Shown here piece after piece: positions 25,259 to 36,219 of a stretch of DNA of 64,000 nt (the stretch's first letter is position 1; each line of letters begins with the position of its first letter). Origin of the DNA: Mameliella sp. CS4 (lineage in GTDB: Bacteria > Pseudomonadota > Alphaproteobacteria > Rhodobacterales > Rhodobacteraceae); NCBI RefSeq assembly GCF_019392335.1, contig NZ_JAHXRQ010000004.1, forward strand, positions 124,001 to 188,000, given 5' to 3'. The notes beneath the pieces were generated by a model. The model was not told the DNA's origin, searched no databases, and was given only the letters and a program-made list of their open reading frames with translations. The position numbers and the translations under genes are program-made.

Positions 25259-25392
25259 GTCGCTCTCTCCGTCTGGATCGGCGGAGGGGTAATGCCCCGC
25301 TGCGCCGGGGGCAAGCCTTGCCGGGACGTGAAAAACCCGGGTGCAATGGCGGCAAAGCCGCGTTATGAGGACCTTCGGTTCAGGAGAGCACC

Positions 25393-26019
25393 ATGACGAC
25401 CCAAGACCCCGATGCCCCGCAGATCTACCTGATCACGCCGCCAGAGTTCGACCTGGGCACATTTCCCGATCGGTTGTCCCGTGTGCTGGACGGGGTCGAG
25501 ACCGCCTGCCTGCGCCTGAGCCTCGCCACCCGCGACGAGGACCGGCTGATGCGGGCCGCGGATGCCGTGCGTGACGTCGCACACCGGGTCGACGTGGCAT
25601 TGGTGATCGACACCCATGTCATGCTGGCCGATCGACTGGGCCTCGACGGCGTTCACCTTGTCGACGGCGCCCGTTCGGTGCGCACGGCGCGCAAGACGCT
25701 GGGCCCCGATGCCATCGTCGGCGCCTGGTGCCGCCAGTCGCGCCATGACGGCATGACCGCCGGCGAACACGGCGCGGATTACGTTGCCTTCGGCCCGGTC
25801 TCCGGCGCCCTGGGTGATGGTGAAGTGGCCGACCACGAGCTTTTCGCCTGGTGGAGCGAAATGATCGAGGTGCCCGTCGTGGCCGAAGGCGGGTTGACGC
25901 CCGAGCTTGTCCGCAGCCTCGCCCCGGTCACGGATTTCTTTGCCATCGGCGAGGAAATCTGGCGCGAGGAGGACGCACTCGCCGCGCTCAAGACCCTGCG
26001 CGACGCCATGCGAGGCTGA
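25393..26019 (+). CDS. Thiamine phosphate synthase-like (ThiE/TenI family) protein
   Basis: A 208-residue TIM-barrel protein of the ThiE/TenI family. Family strands are seen in IYLITPPEF, ALVIDTHVMLADRLGLDGVHL, GADYVAFGPV and VVAEGGLTPELV. The residues after FGPV, which in true ThiE contain the Thr/Lys that bind pyrophosphate, read SGALGDGEVAD, so activity as thiamine phosphate synthase is doubtful and a TenI-like or divergent role is possible. No TPP riboswitch is seen upstream. It is divergent from trmJ. Confidence 0.78.
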   Translation: MTTQDPDAPQIYLITPPEFDLGTFPDRLSRVLDGVETACLRLSLATRDEDRLMRAADAVRDVAHRVDVALVIDTHVMLADRLGLDGVHLVDGARSVRTARKTLGPDAIVGAWCRQSRHDGMTAGEHGADYVAFGPVSGALGDGEVADHELFAWWSEMIEVPVVAEGGLTPELVRSLAPVTDFFAIGEEIWREEDALAALKTLRDAMRG

Positions 26020-26176
26020 CCACCACGCCGAAGGGCCTGTTTCCGGGTGAGTCCGGAAGCCTACCCAACTCTCCGGTGTTCCCGAACAGCCGGGACAGAC
26101 GCCTCATTCGAGGGGTGGCGGGCGGGCGATGGTCCCTGAATAGGGGCCGAGTCCCGAACGCCCCGCCGAGACGCGT

Positions 26177-27034
26177 TCACTCTCCGCTCGACAGATCCGG
26201 CGGCACTGGCCCGAGTTCCGCCATGTGCCCCTCGCGCACCCGGATCTCCAGCGCATGGGCCAGGCTCTTGCGATTGGGGAAATCATCCACCCGGACCGGC
26301 GGATGGTAGTTCAGCACCACCCGGCCCTGTCGCGGCGCCGCCAGGATCTGCAGCAGCGAGGCACCGAATTCCATGTCGCCCCACCAGCCATAGAACCGGG
26401 GATGCGCGCCCTCGGGGGGATGATAGACCACGCTCACCGGCTGAACCTGCAATTTGTGGTGCAGCCTTTCGGAATAGAAGGCTGCGAAAAGTGTCGTCTT
26501 GAACGGCAGGACCCGCAGCCCGTCGGTCGAGGTGCCCTCGGGGAAGAACAGCAAACGGTGCCCGTTCAGCAGGCGGTCCTCGAAAGCCCGCGCTTGTGCC
26601 TGGGCTTCGCGCCGGTCGCGGTTGATGAACAGCGTGCCTGTCGCCCGTGCCAACCACCCGATGCCGGGCCATCCCGCCACCTCGGCCTTGGAGACGAAAT
26701 AGATGGTCTTGCGGCTGTTCAGGACAAAAATATCGAGCCAGGACGTATGGTTGGCCACGATGGCGCCCGGGCCTTTCATGCGCTGCCCGCGCATTTCGAC
26801 CGGCAATCCCATGATCAACAGGACGGTGCGACAGACGAACCGGGTGATATGCGGCGTCACGGGCCGCCCAGCCCCGCACAGCGGCCGTTCGACAAGGCGC
26901 ACGAGCAACAGGATCCCGAGGCATCCAAAAATCACCAGGGCCATGAGCGGTGCCCGCCATGCGATGCGCACCCATCCTGCCGTGCCGATCGGGGGCCAGT
27001 CCGGCGGCTCGGCGCCGTTCCAGGTCTGGCTCAT
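26177..27034 (-). CDS. olsA: Lyso-ornithine lipid acyltransferase (PlsC fold)
   Basis: A 285-residue membrane-bound acyltransferase. A transmembrane helix lies at residues 30-48. The catalytic HX4D motif is His96-Asp101 (NHTSWLD) and the glycerophosphate-type block FPEGTSTDG is at 164-172. It follows the ornithine N-acyltransferase gene by seven bases, the order known from Rhodobacter, so it is expected to add the second fatty acid to lyso-ornithine lipid. Without that neighbour it would be called a generic 1-acyl-glycerol-3-phosphate acyltransferase. Confidence 0.85.
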   Translation of the reverse strand: MSQTWNGAEPPDWPPIGTAGWVRIAWRAPLMALVIFGCLGILLLVRLVERPLCGAGRPVTPHITRFVCRTVLLIMGLPVEMRGQRMKGPGAIVANHTSWLDIFVLNSRKTIYFVSKAEVAGWPGIGWLARATGTLFINRDRREAQAQARAFEDRLLNGHRLLFFPEGTSTDGLRVLPFKTTLFAAFYSERLHHKLQVQPVSVVYHPPEGAHPRFYGWWGDMEFGASLLQILAAPRQGRVVLNYHPPVRVDDFPNRKSLAHALEIRVREGHMAELGPVPPDLSSGE

Positions 27035-27041
27035 GACCGCC

Positions 27042-27839
27042 TCACGTGGCGCGTTCCTGGGTATAAAGCGCGCGCTGCCGGTCGGTCATCCGTGCGGTGT
27101 CCATCACCAGGCAGACATCCACCGTGTTGAAGGAATGATCGACAAAGGCGCCCTCGCCCACGCATCCTCCCAGCCGCAAGTAGGCCTTTATCAGCGCCGG
27201 CACCTGCAACATGGCGCGGCGGCGGTCGATCTGGTCTTCGGCCAGCAAGTTCATCGACTGGAAGGCGCGCGCCCTCGGGCGCAGTTCGGGCGGTGCAAGG
27301 TGGCGATGGTGCAAGAGCGACAGGGGTTCGGCCAGCTTGTCGACATCCGTACCGTGAAAACTGGCGACACCGAACAGAACCTCGATCCCGTGGTCCAGAA
27401 CATAACTCGCCAACCCCTGCCAAAGGTGGAACATGGCTGCCCCGCCCCGGTAGTCACGATGCAGGCAGGAGCGGCCCAGCTCCAGCAGGCGGCGGCCGCT
27501 GTTGCGCAACGCGGTCAAGTCGTACTCGTCCTCGGAGTAGAACTGCCCGGCCTCGGCGGCCTGATCGTCGCGCAAAAGGCGGTAGACACCGACCACGGCG
27601 CCGCCCTTGCTGTCATCGCAGACCAGGAGATGATCGAAAAAGGGATCGAACCGGTCGCGTTCCAGCCGCGCCTCGTGATCGACCAGCGCTCCGTCGCCCC
27701 CCAGCTCGGTCACGAAGACCTCGTAGCGCAGGCGTTGAGCCGCGGCGATATCCTCGGCATCTTTCGCCAGCCGGACCGAGAAGGCCTCTGTCACTGTCAT
27801 CTCTCCCAAGCGCTGCGGTCGGACCTGCCGGACGGTCAT
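27042..27839 (-). CDS. olsB: Ornithine N-alpha-acyltransferase
   Basis: A protein of about 265 residues of the OlsB/GNAT-like family, which attaches 3-hydroxy fatty acid from ACP to ornithine, the first step of ornithine-lipid synthesis. Family features are LRYEVFVTELGGDG, the VDHEARLERDRFDPFFDHLLV block, LELGRSCLHRDYRGG, VLFGVASFHGTD and PALIKAYLRLGGCVGEGA. The start is uncertain: Met codons at 27863, 27839 and 27800 are all possible. Two GGTTAACCAT sites lie upstream. Ornithine lipids replace phospholipids under phosphate shortage in many alphaproteobacteria. Confidence 0.87.
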   Translation of the reverse strand: MTVRQVRPQRLGEMTVTEAFSVRLAKDAEDIAAAQRLRYEVFVTELGGDGALVDHEARLERDRFDPFFDHLLVCDDSKGGAVVGVYRLLRDDQAAEAGQFYSEDEYDLTALRNSGRRLLELGRSCLHRDYRGGAAMFHLWQGLASYVLDHGIEVLFGVASFHGTDVDKLAEPLSLLHHRHLAPPELRPRARAFQSMNLLAEDQIDRRRAMLQVPALIKAYLRLGGCVGEGAFVDHSFNTVDVCLVMDTARMTDRQRALYTQERAT

Positions 27840-27887
27840 AGGCAAGCGGGCCAACGAGTGCAACGCTTGCGGTCATGACCTATCCTT

Positions 27888-27928
27888 GGTTAACCATTCA
27901 TCAACCTGTGGCCGACTAGGTTAACCAT
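27888..27928 (-). promoter_or_regulatory. Two GGTTAACCAT sites 31 bases apart, CtrA-like
   Basis: GGTTAACCAT occurs at 27888-27897 and 27919-27928. The core TTAACCAT is the alternative CtrA half-site known from Caulobacter. They are spaced about three helical turns and lie roughly 50 to 90 bases upstream of the olsB start. The second overlaps the stop codon of the DUF3553 gene. CtrA binding is inferred from the motif. Confidence 0.55.
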
Positions 27929-28103
27929 CATGAACGGGGAGCAACGTGACCCGCTCACTGTCCAGCACGACCTTGCCTTGTTCCCGAAAGTTCACGGTGA
28001 TGCGGCCTCCGATGTTGGACTGCACCTGCCCTGTGCCCCAGTCGGGCTGATCCGGATGCCGCACCAGCATTCCGGGTTCGAGTAAAGAGTTGAGTTCTTT
28101 CAT
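27921..28103 (-). CDS. DUF3553 family small protein
   Basis: A 60-residue protein beginning MKELNSLLEPGMLVRHP. The pattern GMLVRHPDQPDWGTGQVQS, GRITVNFREQGK and the final VTLLPV match the small all-beta DUF3553 family, common in Rhodobacterales and often adjacent to chpT. Function is unknown; the fold resembles a CarD/Tudor-like barrel. GGAGGG lies seven bases before the ATG at 28103. It is divergent from chpT, with only 28 bases between the starts, so the two share a promoter region. Confidence 0.85.
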   Translation of the reverse strand: MKELNSLLEPGMLVRHPDQPDWGTGQVQSNIGGRITVNFREQGKVVLDSERVTLLPVHDG

Positions 28104-28131
28104 TCCTGTACCCTCCAGATCGGAGTTTGCC

Positions 28132-28737
28132 ATGTCCCAGTCCCAAGCCCAACTCGCGGCCCTCGTCGGATCGCGACTGTGCCACGACCTTATCAGTCCC
28201 ATCGGCGCCATCCAGAACGGGCTGGAGCTGATCGCCCTTGCCGGGCCCACCGATCTGAGCCCGGAAATGGCGCTGATCCAGGATAGCTGCGAAAGCGCCG
28301 CGGCGCGCATCCGCTTCTTTCGTGTCGCCTTTGGTCAGGCCGGTGAACAGCAGATGATGGGCCAAAGAGAGATCGCGTCCACCCTGGCCGCCCTGGGCAA
28401 GGGTGGCAGGCTGCAGGTTGACTGGACCCCGCAGGAGGATCTGCCCCGGATCCAGGTCCAACTGGCCTTCCTCGCCTATCTCTGCTGCGAAAGTGCGCTT
28501 CCGCATGGCGGCTCCCTGCGTGTCGATCGTGATTCAGCGGGGTGGACAATCCATGCCACCGGCCCGCGCGTCGCCGCTGACCCGCAGCTCTGGGCTCACC
28601 TGAACGGCAATGCCCCGTCCGAATGGCCCGGGGCCGACCGCGTACATTTCGTGCTCTTGCCGATCCAGGCCGACGCGGCGGGGCAGAAAGTCTATGCCAC
28701 CCCGACAACCGAATCCATCACGATCAAGATCGCCTGA
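28132..28737 (+). CDS. chpT: Histidine phosphotransferase ChpT
   Basis: A 201-residue homologue of ChpT, which passes phosphate from the hybrid kinase CckA to CtrA and CpdR in the alphaproteobacterial cell-cycle/motility phosphorelay. The phospho-accepting histidine is His18 in RLCHDLISPIGAIQNGLEL, the histidine-kinase-like dimerisation helix. The rest is a degenerate HATPase-like domain (LCCESALPHGGSLRV) without the nucleotide-binding G boxes, as expected. The start at 28132 is supported by GGAG seven bases upstream. CtrA-type sites occur at three places in this window. Confidence 0.93.
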   Translation: MSQSQAQLAALVGSRLCHDLISPIGAIQNGLELIALAGPTDLSPEMALIQDSCESAAARIRFFRVAFGQAGEQQMMGQREIASTLAALGKGGRLQVDWTPQEDLPRIQVQLAFLAYLCCESALPHGGSLRVDRDSAGWTIHATGPRVAADPQLWAHLNGNAPSEWPGADRVHFVLLPIQADAAGQKVYATPTTESITIKIA

Positions 28738-28758
28738 TCCTGCACAAGCGTGCGGGCC

Positions 28759-30024
28759 TCAGGCCCGCACCGTTCCGTCACCGGTCACAAGATACTTGAA
28801 GCTGGTCAGCTGCTCGGCACCCACAGGGCCGCGCGCGTGCATCTTGCCAGTGGCAATGCCGATTTCCGCGCCCATGCCAAACTCGCCGCCATCGGCGAAC
28901 TGGGTCGAGGCATTGCGCATCAGGATCGCCGAATCGAGTCTCTCGAAGAAACGTGCGGCTGCCGCGTCATCCTCGGTCAGGATCGCGTCGGTGTGGTTCG
29001 AGCCGTACTTGCGGATATGGGCGATGGCGTCATCGATATCGTCGACCACGCGCGCGGCGATGATGCTGTCCAGGTATTCCTGGCCCCAATCCTCTGCCCC
29101 GGCAGGCACGGTGCCCGGTATCGTCTGCAACTCGGCATCCGCACGCACTTCGACACCCGCGTCCAGCAGCGCGCGGATCACGCCCTGGCCGATGGTCTCG
29201 GCCACGTCGCGGTGGATCAGCAGGCATTCGGCTGCGCCGCAGATCCCCGTACGCCGCGTCTTGGCATTCCGCACGACCGACAGCGCCTTGACCGGATCGG
29301 CCTCCTTGTCGATGTAGATATGCACGATGCCCTCGAGATGGGCAAAGACCGGCACCCGCGCCTCGCGCTGAACCAGGCCGACCAGTCCCTTGCCGCCGCG
29401 CGGCACGATCACGTCGATGGTGTCGGTCATCTTCAACATCTCGCTGACGGCGGCACGGTCGCGCGTCGGCACCAACTGAATCGCTGCTTCCGGCAGGCCG
29501 GCGGCGCGCAGCCCCTCGACCAGGCAAGCATGGATTGCCCCCGAGGAATGAAAACTCTCGGACCCGCCGCGCAAGATCACGGCATTGCCCGCCTTGAGGC
29601 AGAGCGCGCCTGCATCCGCCGTCACGTTGGGCCGCGATTCATAGATCACGCCGACCACGCCCAGGGGCGTACGCACGCGCTGGATGTGCAGGCCGGTGGG
29701 ACGGTCCCATTCCTCCAGCACCTTGCCCACGGGATCCTCCTGTGCCGCGACGGACCGCAGGCTGTCGCAGATCCCCTGAATGCGTGCCTCGTCCAGCATC
29801 AGCCGGTCCATCATGGCCTTGCTCAGGCCCTTTTCCTGACCGAAATCTAGGTCGCGGGCATTCGCCTCGATGACCTGCGCGCGCGCCTCCCACAGTTTGT
29901 CCGCCGCGATCTCCAGCGCCTTGCGCTTTGCCTCGGCTGGGGCAAAGGCCAACTCCGCGGCGGCGGCACGCGCCTTTTCACCGATGTCCTGCATCAGGGC
30001 GGGGATGTTATCGAGATCTTTCAT
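28759..30024 (-). CDS. proA: Glutamate-5-semialdehyde dehydrogenase (gamma-glutamyl phosphate reductase)
   Basis: A 421-residue ProA, the second step of proline synthesis, reducing gamma-glutamyl phosphate with NADPH. The catalytic cysteine is Cys262 in [14 protein letters not shown]; other family blocks are [38 protein letters not shown] and [19 protein letters not shown]. The start at 30024 (MKDLDNIP) is preferred over an upstream ATG at 30087, which would add a non-conserved leader. It follows proB by about 70 bases, in the order obgE-proB-proA. Confidence 0.96.
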   Translation of the reverse strand: MKDLDNIPALMQDIGEKARAAAAELAFAPAEAKRKALEIAADKLWEARAQVIEANARDLDFGQEKGLSKAMMDRLMLDEARIQGICDSLRSVAAQEDPVGKVLEEWDRPTGLHIQRVRTPLGVVGVIYESRPNVTADAGALCLKAGNAVILRGGSESFHSSGAIHACLVEGLRAAGLPEAAIQLVPTRDRAAVSEMLKMTDTIDVIVPRGGKGLVGLVQREARVPVFAHLEGIVHIYIDKEADPVKALSVVRNAKTRRTGICGAAECLLIHRDVAETIGQGVIRALLDAGVEVRADAELQTIPGTVPAGAEDWGQEYLDSIIAARVVDDIDDAIAHIRKYGSNHTDAILTEDDAAAARFFERLDSAILMRNASTQFADGGEFGMGAEIGIATGKMHARGPVGAEQLTSFKYLVTGDGTVRA

Positions 30025-30096
30025 GGGAAGAACCCTCTGGCCAGAAGTGTCTGCGTCTTTACTAGTGAGATCGGTGAGGCGGGTCAAAGAAACCCG

Positions 30097-32264
<2,168 letters not shown>

Positions 32265-32309
32265 TTACCGGGGTTTCCCCCGGCGCTCAAGCGGGCCTTG
32301 CGGGACGCC

Positions 32310-32849
32310 TCAGGCCAGCTTGCAGATATAGGTCCAGGTTGGCACCTTGGCCTGGCGGGCCACGGAATAGGCCTCGGCATCCCCGATGTATTCGAACCCG
32401 CAGTTCACCAGAACACGGGCCGAGGCGGCATTGTCCTGGAAGACGCTGGCAAACATCGTGGCATTGCCCATCGGGTTGGCCTCGACCAGGGCGCGGACCG
32501 CCTCGGAGGCCAGACCGGTGTTCCAGAAGGCCGGCGCCACCCAGTACCCCACCTCGGACTGGTTGCGGTCCATCCGCTCCAGCGCGATCACGCCCATCAG
32601 TTCTGACCCGCCCACCTTGGTGGCATCCATCGCCCAGACGTCTTCGTGCCTTTCGGCGGCGGTGACACGGGTGACAAAGGCCTCTGCCGCGCCTGGCGGC
32701 AGCGGATGCGGGATGGAGGTTGTCATCCGGGCGACCCGTTCATCGCCGGTGTAGAGCTCCATCAAGCCGATGTCGGACCGGCGCACGGGGCGCAGATCGA
32801 ACCGGTCGGTCCTGACGACGGGCTGGTCGTGAGTTGCATCTAGGCCCAT
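32310..32849 (-). CDS. GNAT N-acetyltransferase (RimJ/RimL type)
   Basis: A 179-residue GNAT protein. RTDRFDLRPVRRSDIGLM at the start, ALERMDRNQSEVGYWVAPAFWNTGLASEAV in the acetyl-CoA region and the ending NAASARVLVNCGFEYIGD are typical of the RimJ/RimL group, which acetylates N-termini or small amines. Such genes commonly sit between rpmA and obgE in Rhodobacterales, which supports a ribosome-linked but unproven role. The ATG at 32849 is preferred to one two codons upstream; no clear Shine-Dalgarno separates them. Confidence 0.85.
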   Translation of the reverse strand: MGLDATHDQPVVRTDRFDLRPVRRSDIGLMELYTGDERVARMTTSIPHPLPPGAAEAFVTRVTAAERHEDVWAMDATKVGGSELMGVIALERMDRNQSEVGYWVAPAFWNTGLASEAVRALVEANPMGNATMFASVFQDNAASARVLVNCGFEYIGDAEAYSVARQAKVPTWTYICKLA

Positions 32850-32964
32850 GTGCACTCTCCTCTCGTGCAGCGGACGGGATCGGCTCTGCCTGTTCCTCGC
32901 AGGTCAATTTGTCATTGGCGTGACCGATCCGGGGACCCGTCACCGGGCCTGGGAAACAAGCACC

Positions 32965-33003
32965 CGGAAACAGCGAAGGGGACCGGCGGTGCCGCCGATC
33001 CCC
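32965..33003 (-). terminator. Candidate terminator after rpmA
   Basis: On the minus strand a 12-base near-perfect stem (GGGGATCGGCGG, CCGCCGGTCCCC) is followed by TTCGCTGTTTCC. The T tail is weak, so read-through into the GNAT-obgE genes is likely. Confidence 0.45.
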
Positions 33004-33032
33004 TGTCCGTTTCCGTGACACTGATCTCGGCG

Positions 33033-33302
33033 TTATTCCGCGGCTTCCGCCACCGGCAGGACCGAAATAAAGGTGCGGCCCTTGAGGCCCTTGCGGAAGG
33101 TCACGGCGCCTTCGGAGGTTGCAAAGATGGTGTGATCCTTGCCCATGCCCACGCCTTCACCCGGCCAGAACTTGGTGCCGCGCTGACGCACGATGATGTT
33201 GCCCGGGATCGCGGCCTGACCGCCGTACAGCTTGACGCCAAGACGGCGTCCGGCAGAGTCGCGACCGTTGCGGGAGGAACCGCCTGCTTTTTTATGTGCC
33301 AT
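33033..33302 (-). CDS. rpmA: 50S ribosomal protein bL27
   Basis: An 89-residue bL27. The N-terminus [22 protein letters not shown] has the conserved basic segment that reaches the peptidyl-transferase centre, followed by [37 protein letters not shown] in the expected order. The mature N-terminus needs no processing as in Firmicutes. It lies 21 bases downstream of rplU. Confidence 0.98.
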   Translation of the reverse strand: MAHKKAGGSSRNGRDSAGRRLGVKLYGGQAAIPGNIIVRQRGTKFWPGEGVGMGKDHTIFATSEGAVTFRKGLKGRTFISVLPVAEAAE

Positions 33303-33323
33303 TCGTTTCTCTCCTTAACTGAC

Positions 33324-33911
33324 TCAGGCCAGGGTCTTGGCCTGTTCGACCCACTCGGGCTTGACCTTGGTGGCCTCGAAGGCCTCGGGGTCAACGGCCG
33401 CCAGTTGGGCGAAAGTGGTGATACCGGCTTCGGCCAGTTTCTTGGCTGCGGCGGGTCCGACACCAGTGATCTGGGTCAGGTCGTCGCCGGATTCAACCGC
33501 TGCGGGGGCTGCTGCTGCCTTGGGGGCCGCGGCCGGGGCCGCTGCCTTCGGAGCCGAACCGGCGCCCAGGGCGGCCTTGACACCCGTGGCGTCTGCGCCT
33601 TCGGCGAGGATCTCGGTCACGCGGACCAGCGTCAGCTTCTGGCGGTGGCCTTTGGTCCGCTGCGAGCTGTGCTTACGGCGGCGCTTCACGAAGTGGATCA
33701 GCTTGTCACCCTTGACCTGGTCGATGACCTCGGCCTGCACGGCGGCGCCGGCCACGAAGGGCGCGCCCACGACGGTGGTGTCGCCGCCCAGCATCAGGAT
33801 GTCGTTGAACTGCACGGTTTCACCCGCGTCTGCGGCCAGCTTTTCCACCCGGAGCGTATCGCCCGACTGGACCTTGTACTGTTTGCCGCCGGTTTTCATC
33901 ACCGCGAACAT
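33324..33911 (-). CDS. rplU: 50S ribosomal protein bL21 with C-terminal extension
   Basis: A 195-residue bL21, nearly double the usual length of about 103. The first 105 residues are normal bL21 (MFAVMKTGGKQYKVQSGD, KRRRKHSSQRTKGHRQKLTLVRV). They are followed by an Ala/Pro-rich linker and a helix-hairpin-helix-like domain (TQITGVGPAAAKKLAEAGIT) resembling the DNA/RNA-binding HhH repeats of Pol X or UvrC. Such an extension is known in many Rhodobacterales bL21 proteins; its role is not established. Upstream is rRNA-independent promoter sequence I cannot define. Confidence 0.95.
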   Translation of the reverse strand: MFAVMKTGGKQYKVQSGDTLRVEKLAADAGETVQFNDILMLGGDTTVVGAPFVAGAAVQAEVIDQVKGDKLIHFVKRRRKHSSQRTKGHRQKLTLVRVTEILAEGADATGVKAALGAGSAPKAAAPAAAPKAAAAPAAVESGDDLTQITGVGPAAAKKLAEAGITTFAQLAAVDPEAFEATKVKPEWVEQAKTLA

Positions 33912-34028
33912 GGTGCGTCATTCCTTTTCTGCCGCGTTCTGTGGCCCCGCCCGGGACGTCCCGGTGCCGGCGTTGATGGGGACCCTGCCCCGCCTCGAAC
34001 AGCGCGTCCTTATGGACGATCATTGAAC

Positions 34029-34060
34029 AAAAACAAAAGGCGGGGCCATAAGCCCCGTCC
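34029..34060 (-). terminator. Terminator after the DUF2059 gene
   Basis: On the minus strand GGGGC-TTATG-GCCCC is followed by GCC and the T-rich tail TTTTGTTTTTG. It separates the DUF2059 gene from the ribosomal-protein genes. Confidence 0.75.
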
Positions 34061-34124
34061 TGTCGTGCGCGGCTTATGGTCCGCAACACCCGTGGTTGTC
34101 AAGGCATTGTTGCGTTGAGCGGCC

Positions 34125-34979
34125 TCAGAGATCCTGCTGCTGCATCTGCCGCGAGGCCGCCAGCCCCAGCGCGTAGGAAATCTCGTTATACATGTCGTTG
34201 AAGCCGGCAAACAACGCGCGGTTCAAGGCCCGTCCCTGCGTGGTTTCGGACAGGGCGATATAGGCCTCCAGTTCGTCGTCCTCTAGCGGTTCGTAGGCCA
34301 GCAGCAGATAGGCGAACAGCCATTCGCGCGTGTCTTCGCGGGTTTCCTCTTCTTGGCTCCAGACATCGGCCAGGATATCGCCCTCGGCCATCTGCAGCCC
34401 GCCGCCGTCGACCAGCCCGGAATAGAAGCGGAACGAGGCATTCAGCGCACCGGTCACGTTGGTTTCAAGCAGGTCGTTCACAACGACGAAGCGGCGCAGC
34501 TGATCCAGGCGCGGGTCTTCGCTGCCCTTGAGATCCAGATAGGCCTGACGCGCGGCCTCTTCGACCTCGTCATCGATCATCGCGCGCCGCGCTTCCAGTT
34601 CCAGGGTGATGATCTTCTGCCCCAGGTCAGAGGAGAAAAAGGCGATCAGCGGCGCCGGGTCGCTGTCCTCGATGACTTCGGCAAAGCCCTGGCGGACAAT
34701 CGTGCGCATCTTTCCGGCATCATAGATCTGCTCCAGCAAGTCCTGCCAGGCGAGGTTGCTGCCACCGGGGATCATCTCTTCGGCAAGTTCCTCCCCGTAG
34801 GCCATCCCCTCGACCCGCATCACCTCGATCATGGAGTCGATCTGCAGCGCCTCGACCAGTTCGTCGATCGGTTCGGCCCGCAGCGGCAGCGCCATGCAAA
34901 GGCAGGTGAGCCATGCCAGCAACGCCGGGAACAGGCGCCGGGCCGTCACAGCGTTCGAAATCGGGGCGGTTGTGGTCAT
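34125..34979 (-). CDS. DUF2059 domain-containing exported protein
   Basis: A 284-residue preprotein with a signal segment (LFPALLAWLTCLCMALPLRA, about residues 16-35). The mature part is helical and acidic, with the repeated pattern of the DUF2059 family (LVEALQIDSMIEVMRVEG, FAEVIEDSDPAPLIAFFSSDLGQKI). The family is widespread in proteobacterial envelopes and uncharacterised. It is followed by a good terminator. It lies 200 bases from the divergent tRNA-Ser gene. Confidence 0.75.
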   Translation of the reverse strand: MTTTAPISNAVTARRLFPALLAWLTCLCMALPLRAEPIDELVEALQIDSMIEVMRVEGMAYGEELAEEMIPGGSNLAWQDLLEQIYDAGKMRTIVRQGFAEVIEDSDPAPLIAFFSSDLGQKIITLELEARRAMIDDEVEEAARQAYLDLKGSEDPRLDQLRRFVVVNDLLETNVTGALNASFRFYSGLVDGGGLQMAEGDILADVWSQEEETREDTREWLFAYLLLAYEPLEDDELEAYIALSETTQGRALNRALFAGFNDMYNEISYALGLAASRQMQQQDL

Positions 34980-35180
34980 TCTGTCCTCGCGCGGGTCTGA
35001 GCCCTTTCAGTGGTAGAGCAGAGCCGCGCCCACAACAACTGTTGCGCGGGTTGCGGGCGGGATGACGCCGTCACAATCACGACACCCGCGAGGTCTTTCA
35101 CCGGCATCGGAAAAACTTGTGATTTGGCTGTTGCGCCCCGCTGGCGAATTGGCTAAACGCCCCTCTACCCAGACCCCCGC

Positions 35181-35270
35181 GGAGAGGTGCCGGAGTGGTC
35201 GAACGGGGCGGTCTCGAAAACCGTTGACCCTTCACGGGGTCCCAGGGTTCGAATCCCTGTCTCTCCGCCA
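35181..35270 (+). tRNA. tRNA-Ser (anticodon CGA)
   Basis: A 90-base class II tRNA with a long variable arm. The acceptor arms are GGAGAGG and TCTCTCC with discriminator G and encoded CCA; the anticodon loop is CTCGAAA with anticodon CGA at 35215-35217 on a five-pair stem; the T arm contains GGTTCGAATCC. It decodes UCG. It stands at the edge of a stretch of broken and unusual genes, as at integration-prone tRNA loci. Confidence 0.97.
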
Positions 35271-35282
35271 TAAATCCCTGAA

Positions 35283-35312
35283 CTTAAAAAGAAAAAGCCG
35301 CCTCCGGCGGGC
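35283..35312 (-). terminator. Minus-strand terminator beside the tRNA
   Basis: Read on the minus strand, GCCCGCC-GGA-GGCGGC is followed by TTTTTCTTTTT. It would stop transcription arriving from the broken genes to the right before it reaches the tRNA. A second hairpin (GGCGGG-CGTA-CCCGCC) overlaps it at 35306-35321. Confidence 0.6.
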
Positions 35313-35581
35313 GTACCCGCCAAAGCACCACCATCCCAATTGCGCTTGAACGCAAAGCGATGCGCCACGTGGGGGGCTCAATCCTGCCAGCTTTCGGCAT
35401 AGGAACCGGCGCGGGGAGCATTTTGCTCACATCCACAAAATCGGGTTCGATTGCCGGGCAGTTGAAGTCAGCGCCGGTCCCGGCAGAAAAAATTGATTGT
35501 TTTTCAAGATATTTCAGAAACTGCCCTCAAGGGACAAGTAGGCCCAATCTGAGAAGTTGGTTTGTGTCTGGAAGGAACCTC

Positions 35582-35857
35582 ATGACGAGAATATCGTTCG
35601 TGCTTCCTCTGATAGCAGCTCCCGTGGCTGCACAGGACTGTGAACCCGTGGAAGAGGCAGCTCGGATGGCAGCCATTTCCGGGCGCGCTGCAATCAAACT
35701 TGGTACTGAGATCAGGTCAGCGACCATCAAGGCAGAGCTTGCCTACCCCGAAGCGGCCTCGTTAGGCATGATTACTTTGAAAGTTGAGCGTCTAAAGCGA
35801 CTGCAGGAAGCGGTGATGAAAGACCTTGTAAAGATTGTCGAAGAAGCAGGCTGCTGA
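35582..35857 (+). CDS. Small exported helical protein
   Basis: A 91-residue preprotein. The signal peptide is MTRISFVLPLIAAPVAA, followed by a helical mature part of about 73 residues with a Cys near each end (QDCEPVEEA and EEAGC), which may form a disulfide-closed hairpin. An AGGAA lies just before the ATG. No family is recognised. It is the first gene after the tRNA and is lower in GC than the housekeeping genes. Confidence 0.55.
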   Translation: MTRISFVLPLIAAPVAAQDCEPVEEAARMAAISGRAAIKLGTEIRSATIKAELAYPEAASLGMITLKVERLKRLQEAVMKDLVKIVEEAGC

Positions 35858-35898
35858 GTGAATCTCTCTTGCTTTGTGACGGTTTGGCTCTGGACCTT

Positions 35899-36135
35899 CT
35901 AAAACTCGCGGCAGGCTTCGCGGCAAAACCGGGCATCTGCGCGCACATAGTCGGGCAGATCGTCACCGCAGCAGCGGCAATACCAGTCCCGCCACATCAG
36001 GCGTTTCAGAATGGCAATCGCGCGTGCTTTTCGGTTCCCGCCGTTGCCGGTCCAAAGATACGAATGATAGCTGGCGCGGGGGCGTCGTGGGTCGCTATCG
36101 ACAATCCAGAAGGCGTGCGGCTCGGGTCCGGGCAT
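35899..36135 (-). CDS. Putative small zinc-ribbon protein
   Basis: A 78-residue open frame with GC-ending codons typical of real genes here. The C-terminus (WYCRCCGDDLP, RADARFCREACREF) has paired cysteines spaced like a small zinc ribbon, and the phrase RADARFC is common in such domains. A stop codon lies seven codons upstream, so the ATG at 36135 is the only start. It is on the same strand as the methyltransferase-end relic to its right. It could be intact or the remains of a larger gene; function unknown. Confidence 0.45.
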   Translation of the reverse strand: MPGPEPHAFWIVDSDPRRPRASYHSYLWTGNGGNRKARAIAILKRLMWRDWYCRCCGDDLPDYVRADARFCREACREF

Positions 36136-36219
36136 CTTGATCCGTTTGATTTATTGCGCACCCAAAGCCGGGTCAGTGCCTTGATATCAAAGGATAGCAT
36201 GTTCTGACCGAACGCACAG

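Noticed and set aside
25259..25392. TPP riboswitch upstream of the ThiE-like gene
   Set aside because: The conserved CUGAGA and ACCUGA-type TPP elements are not present in the spacer.
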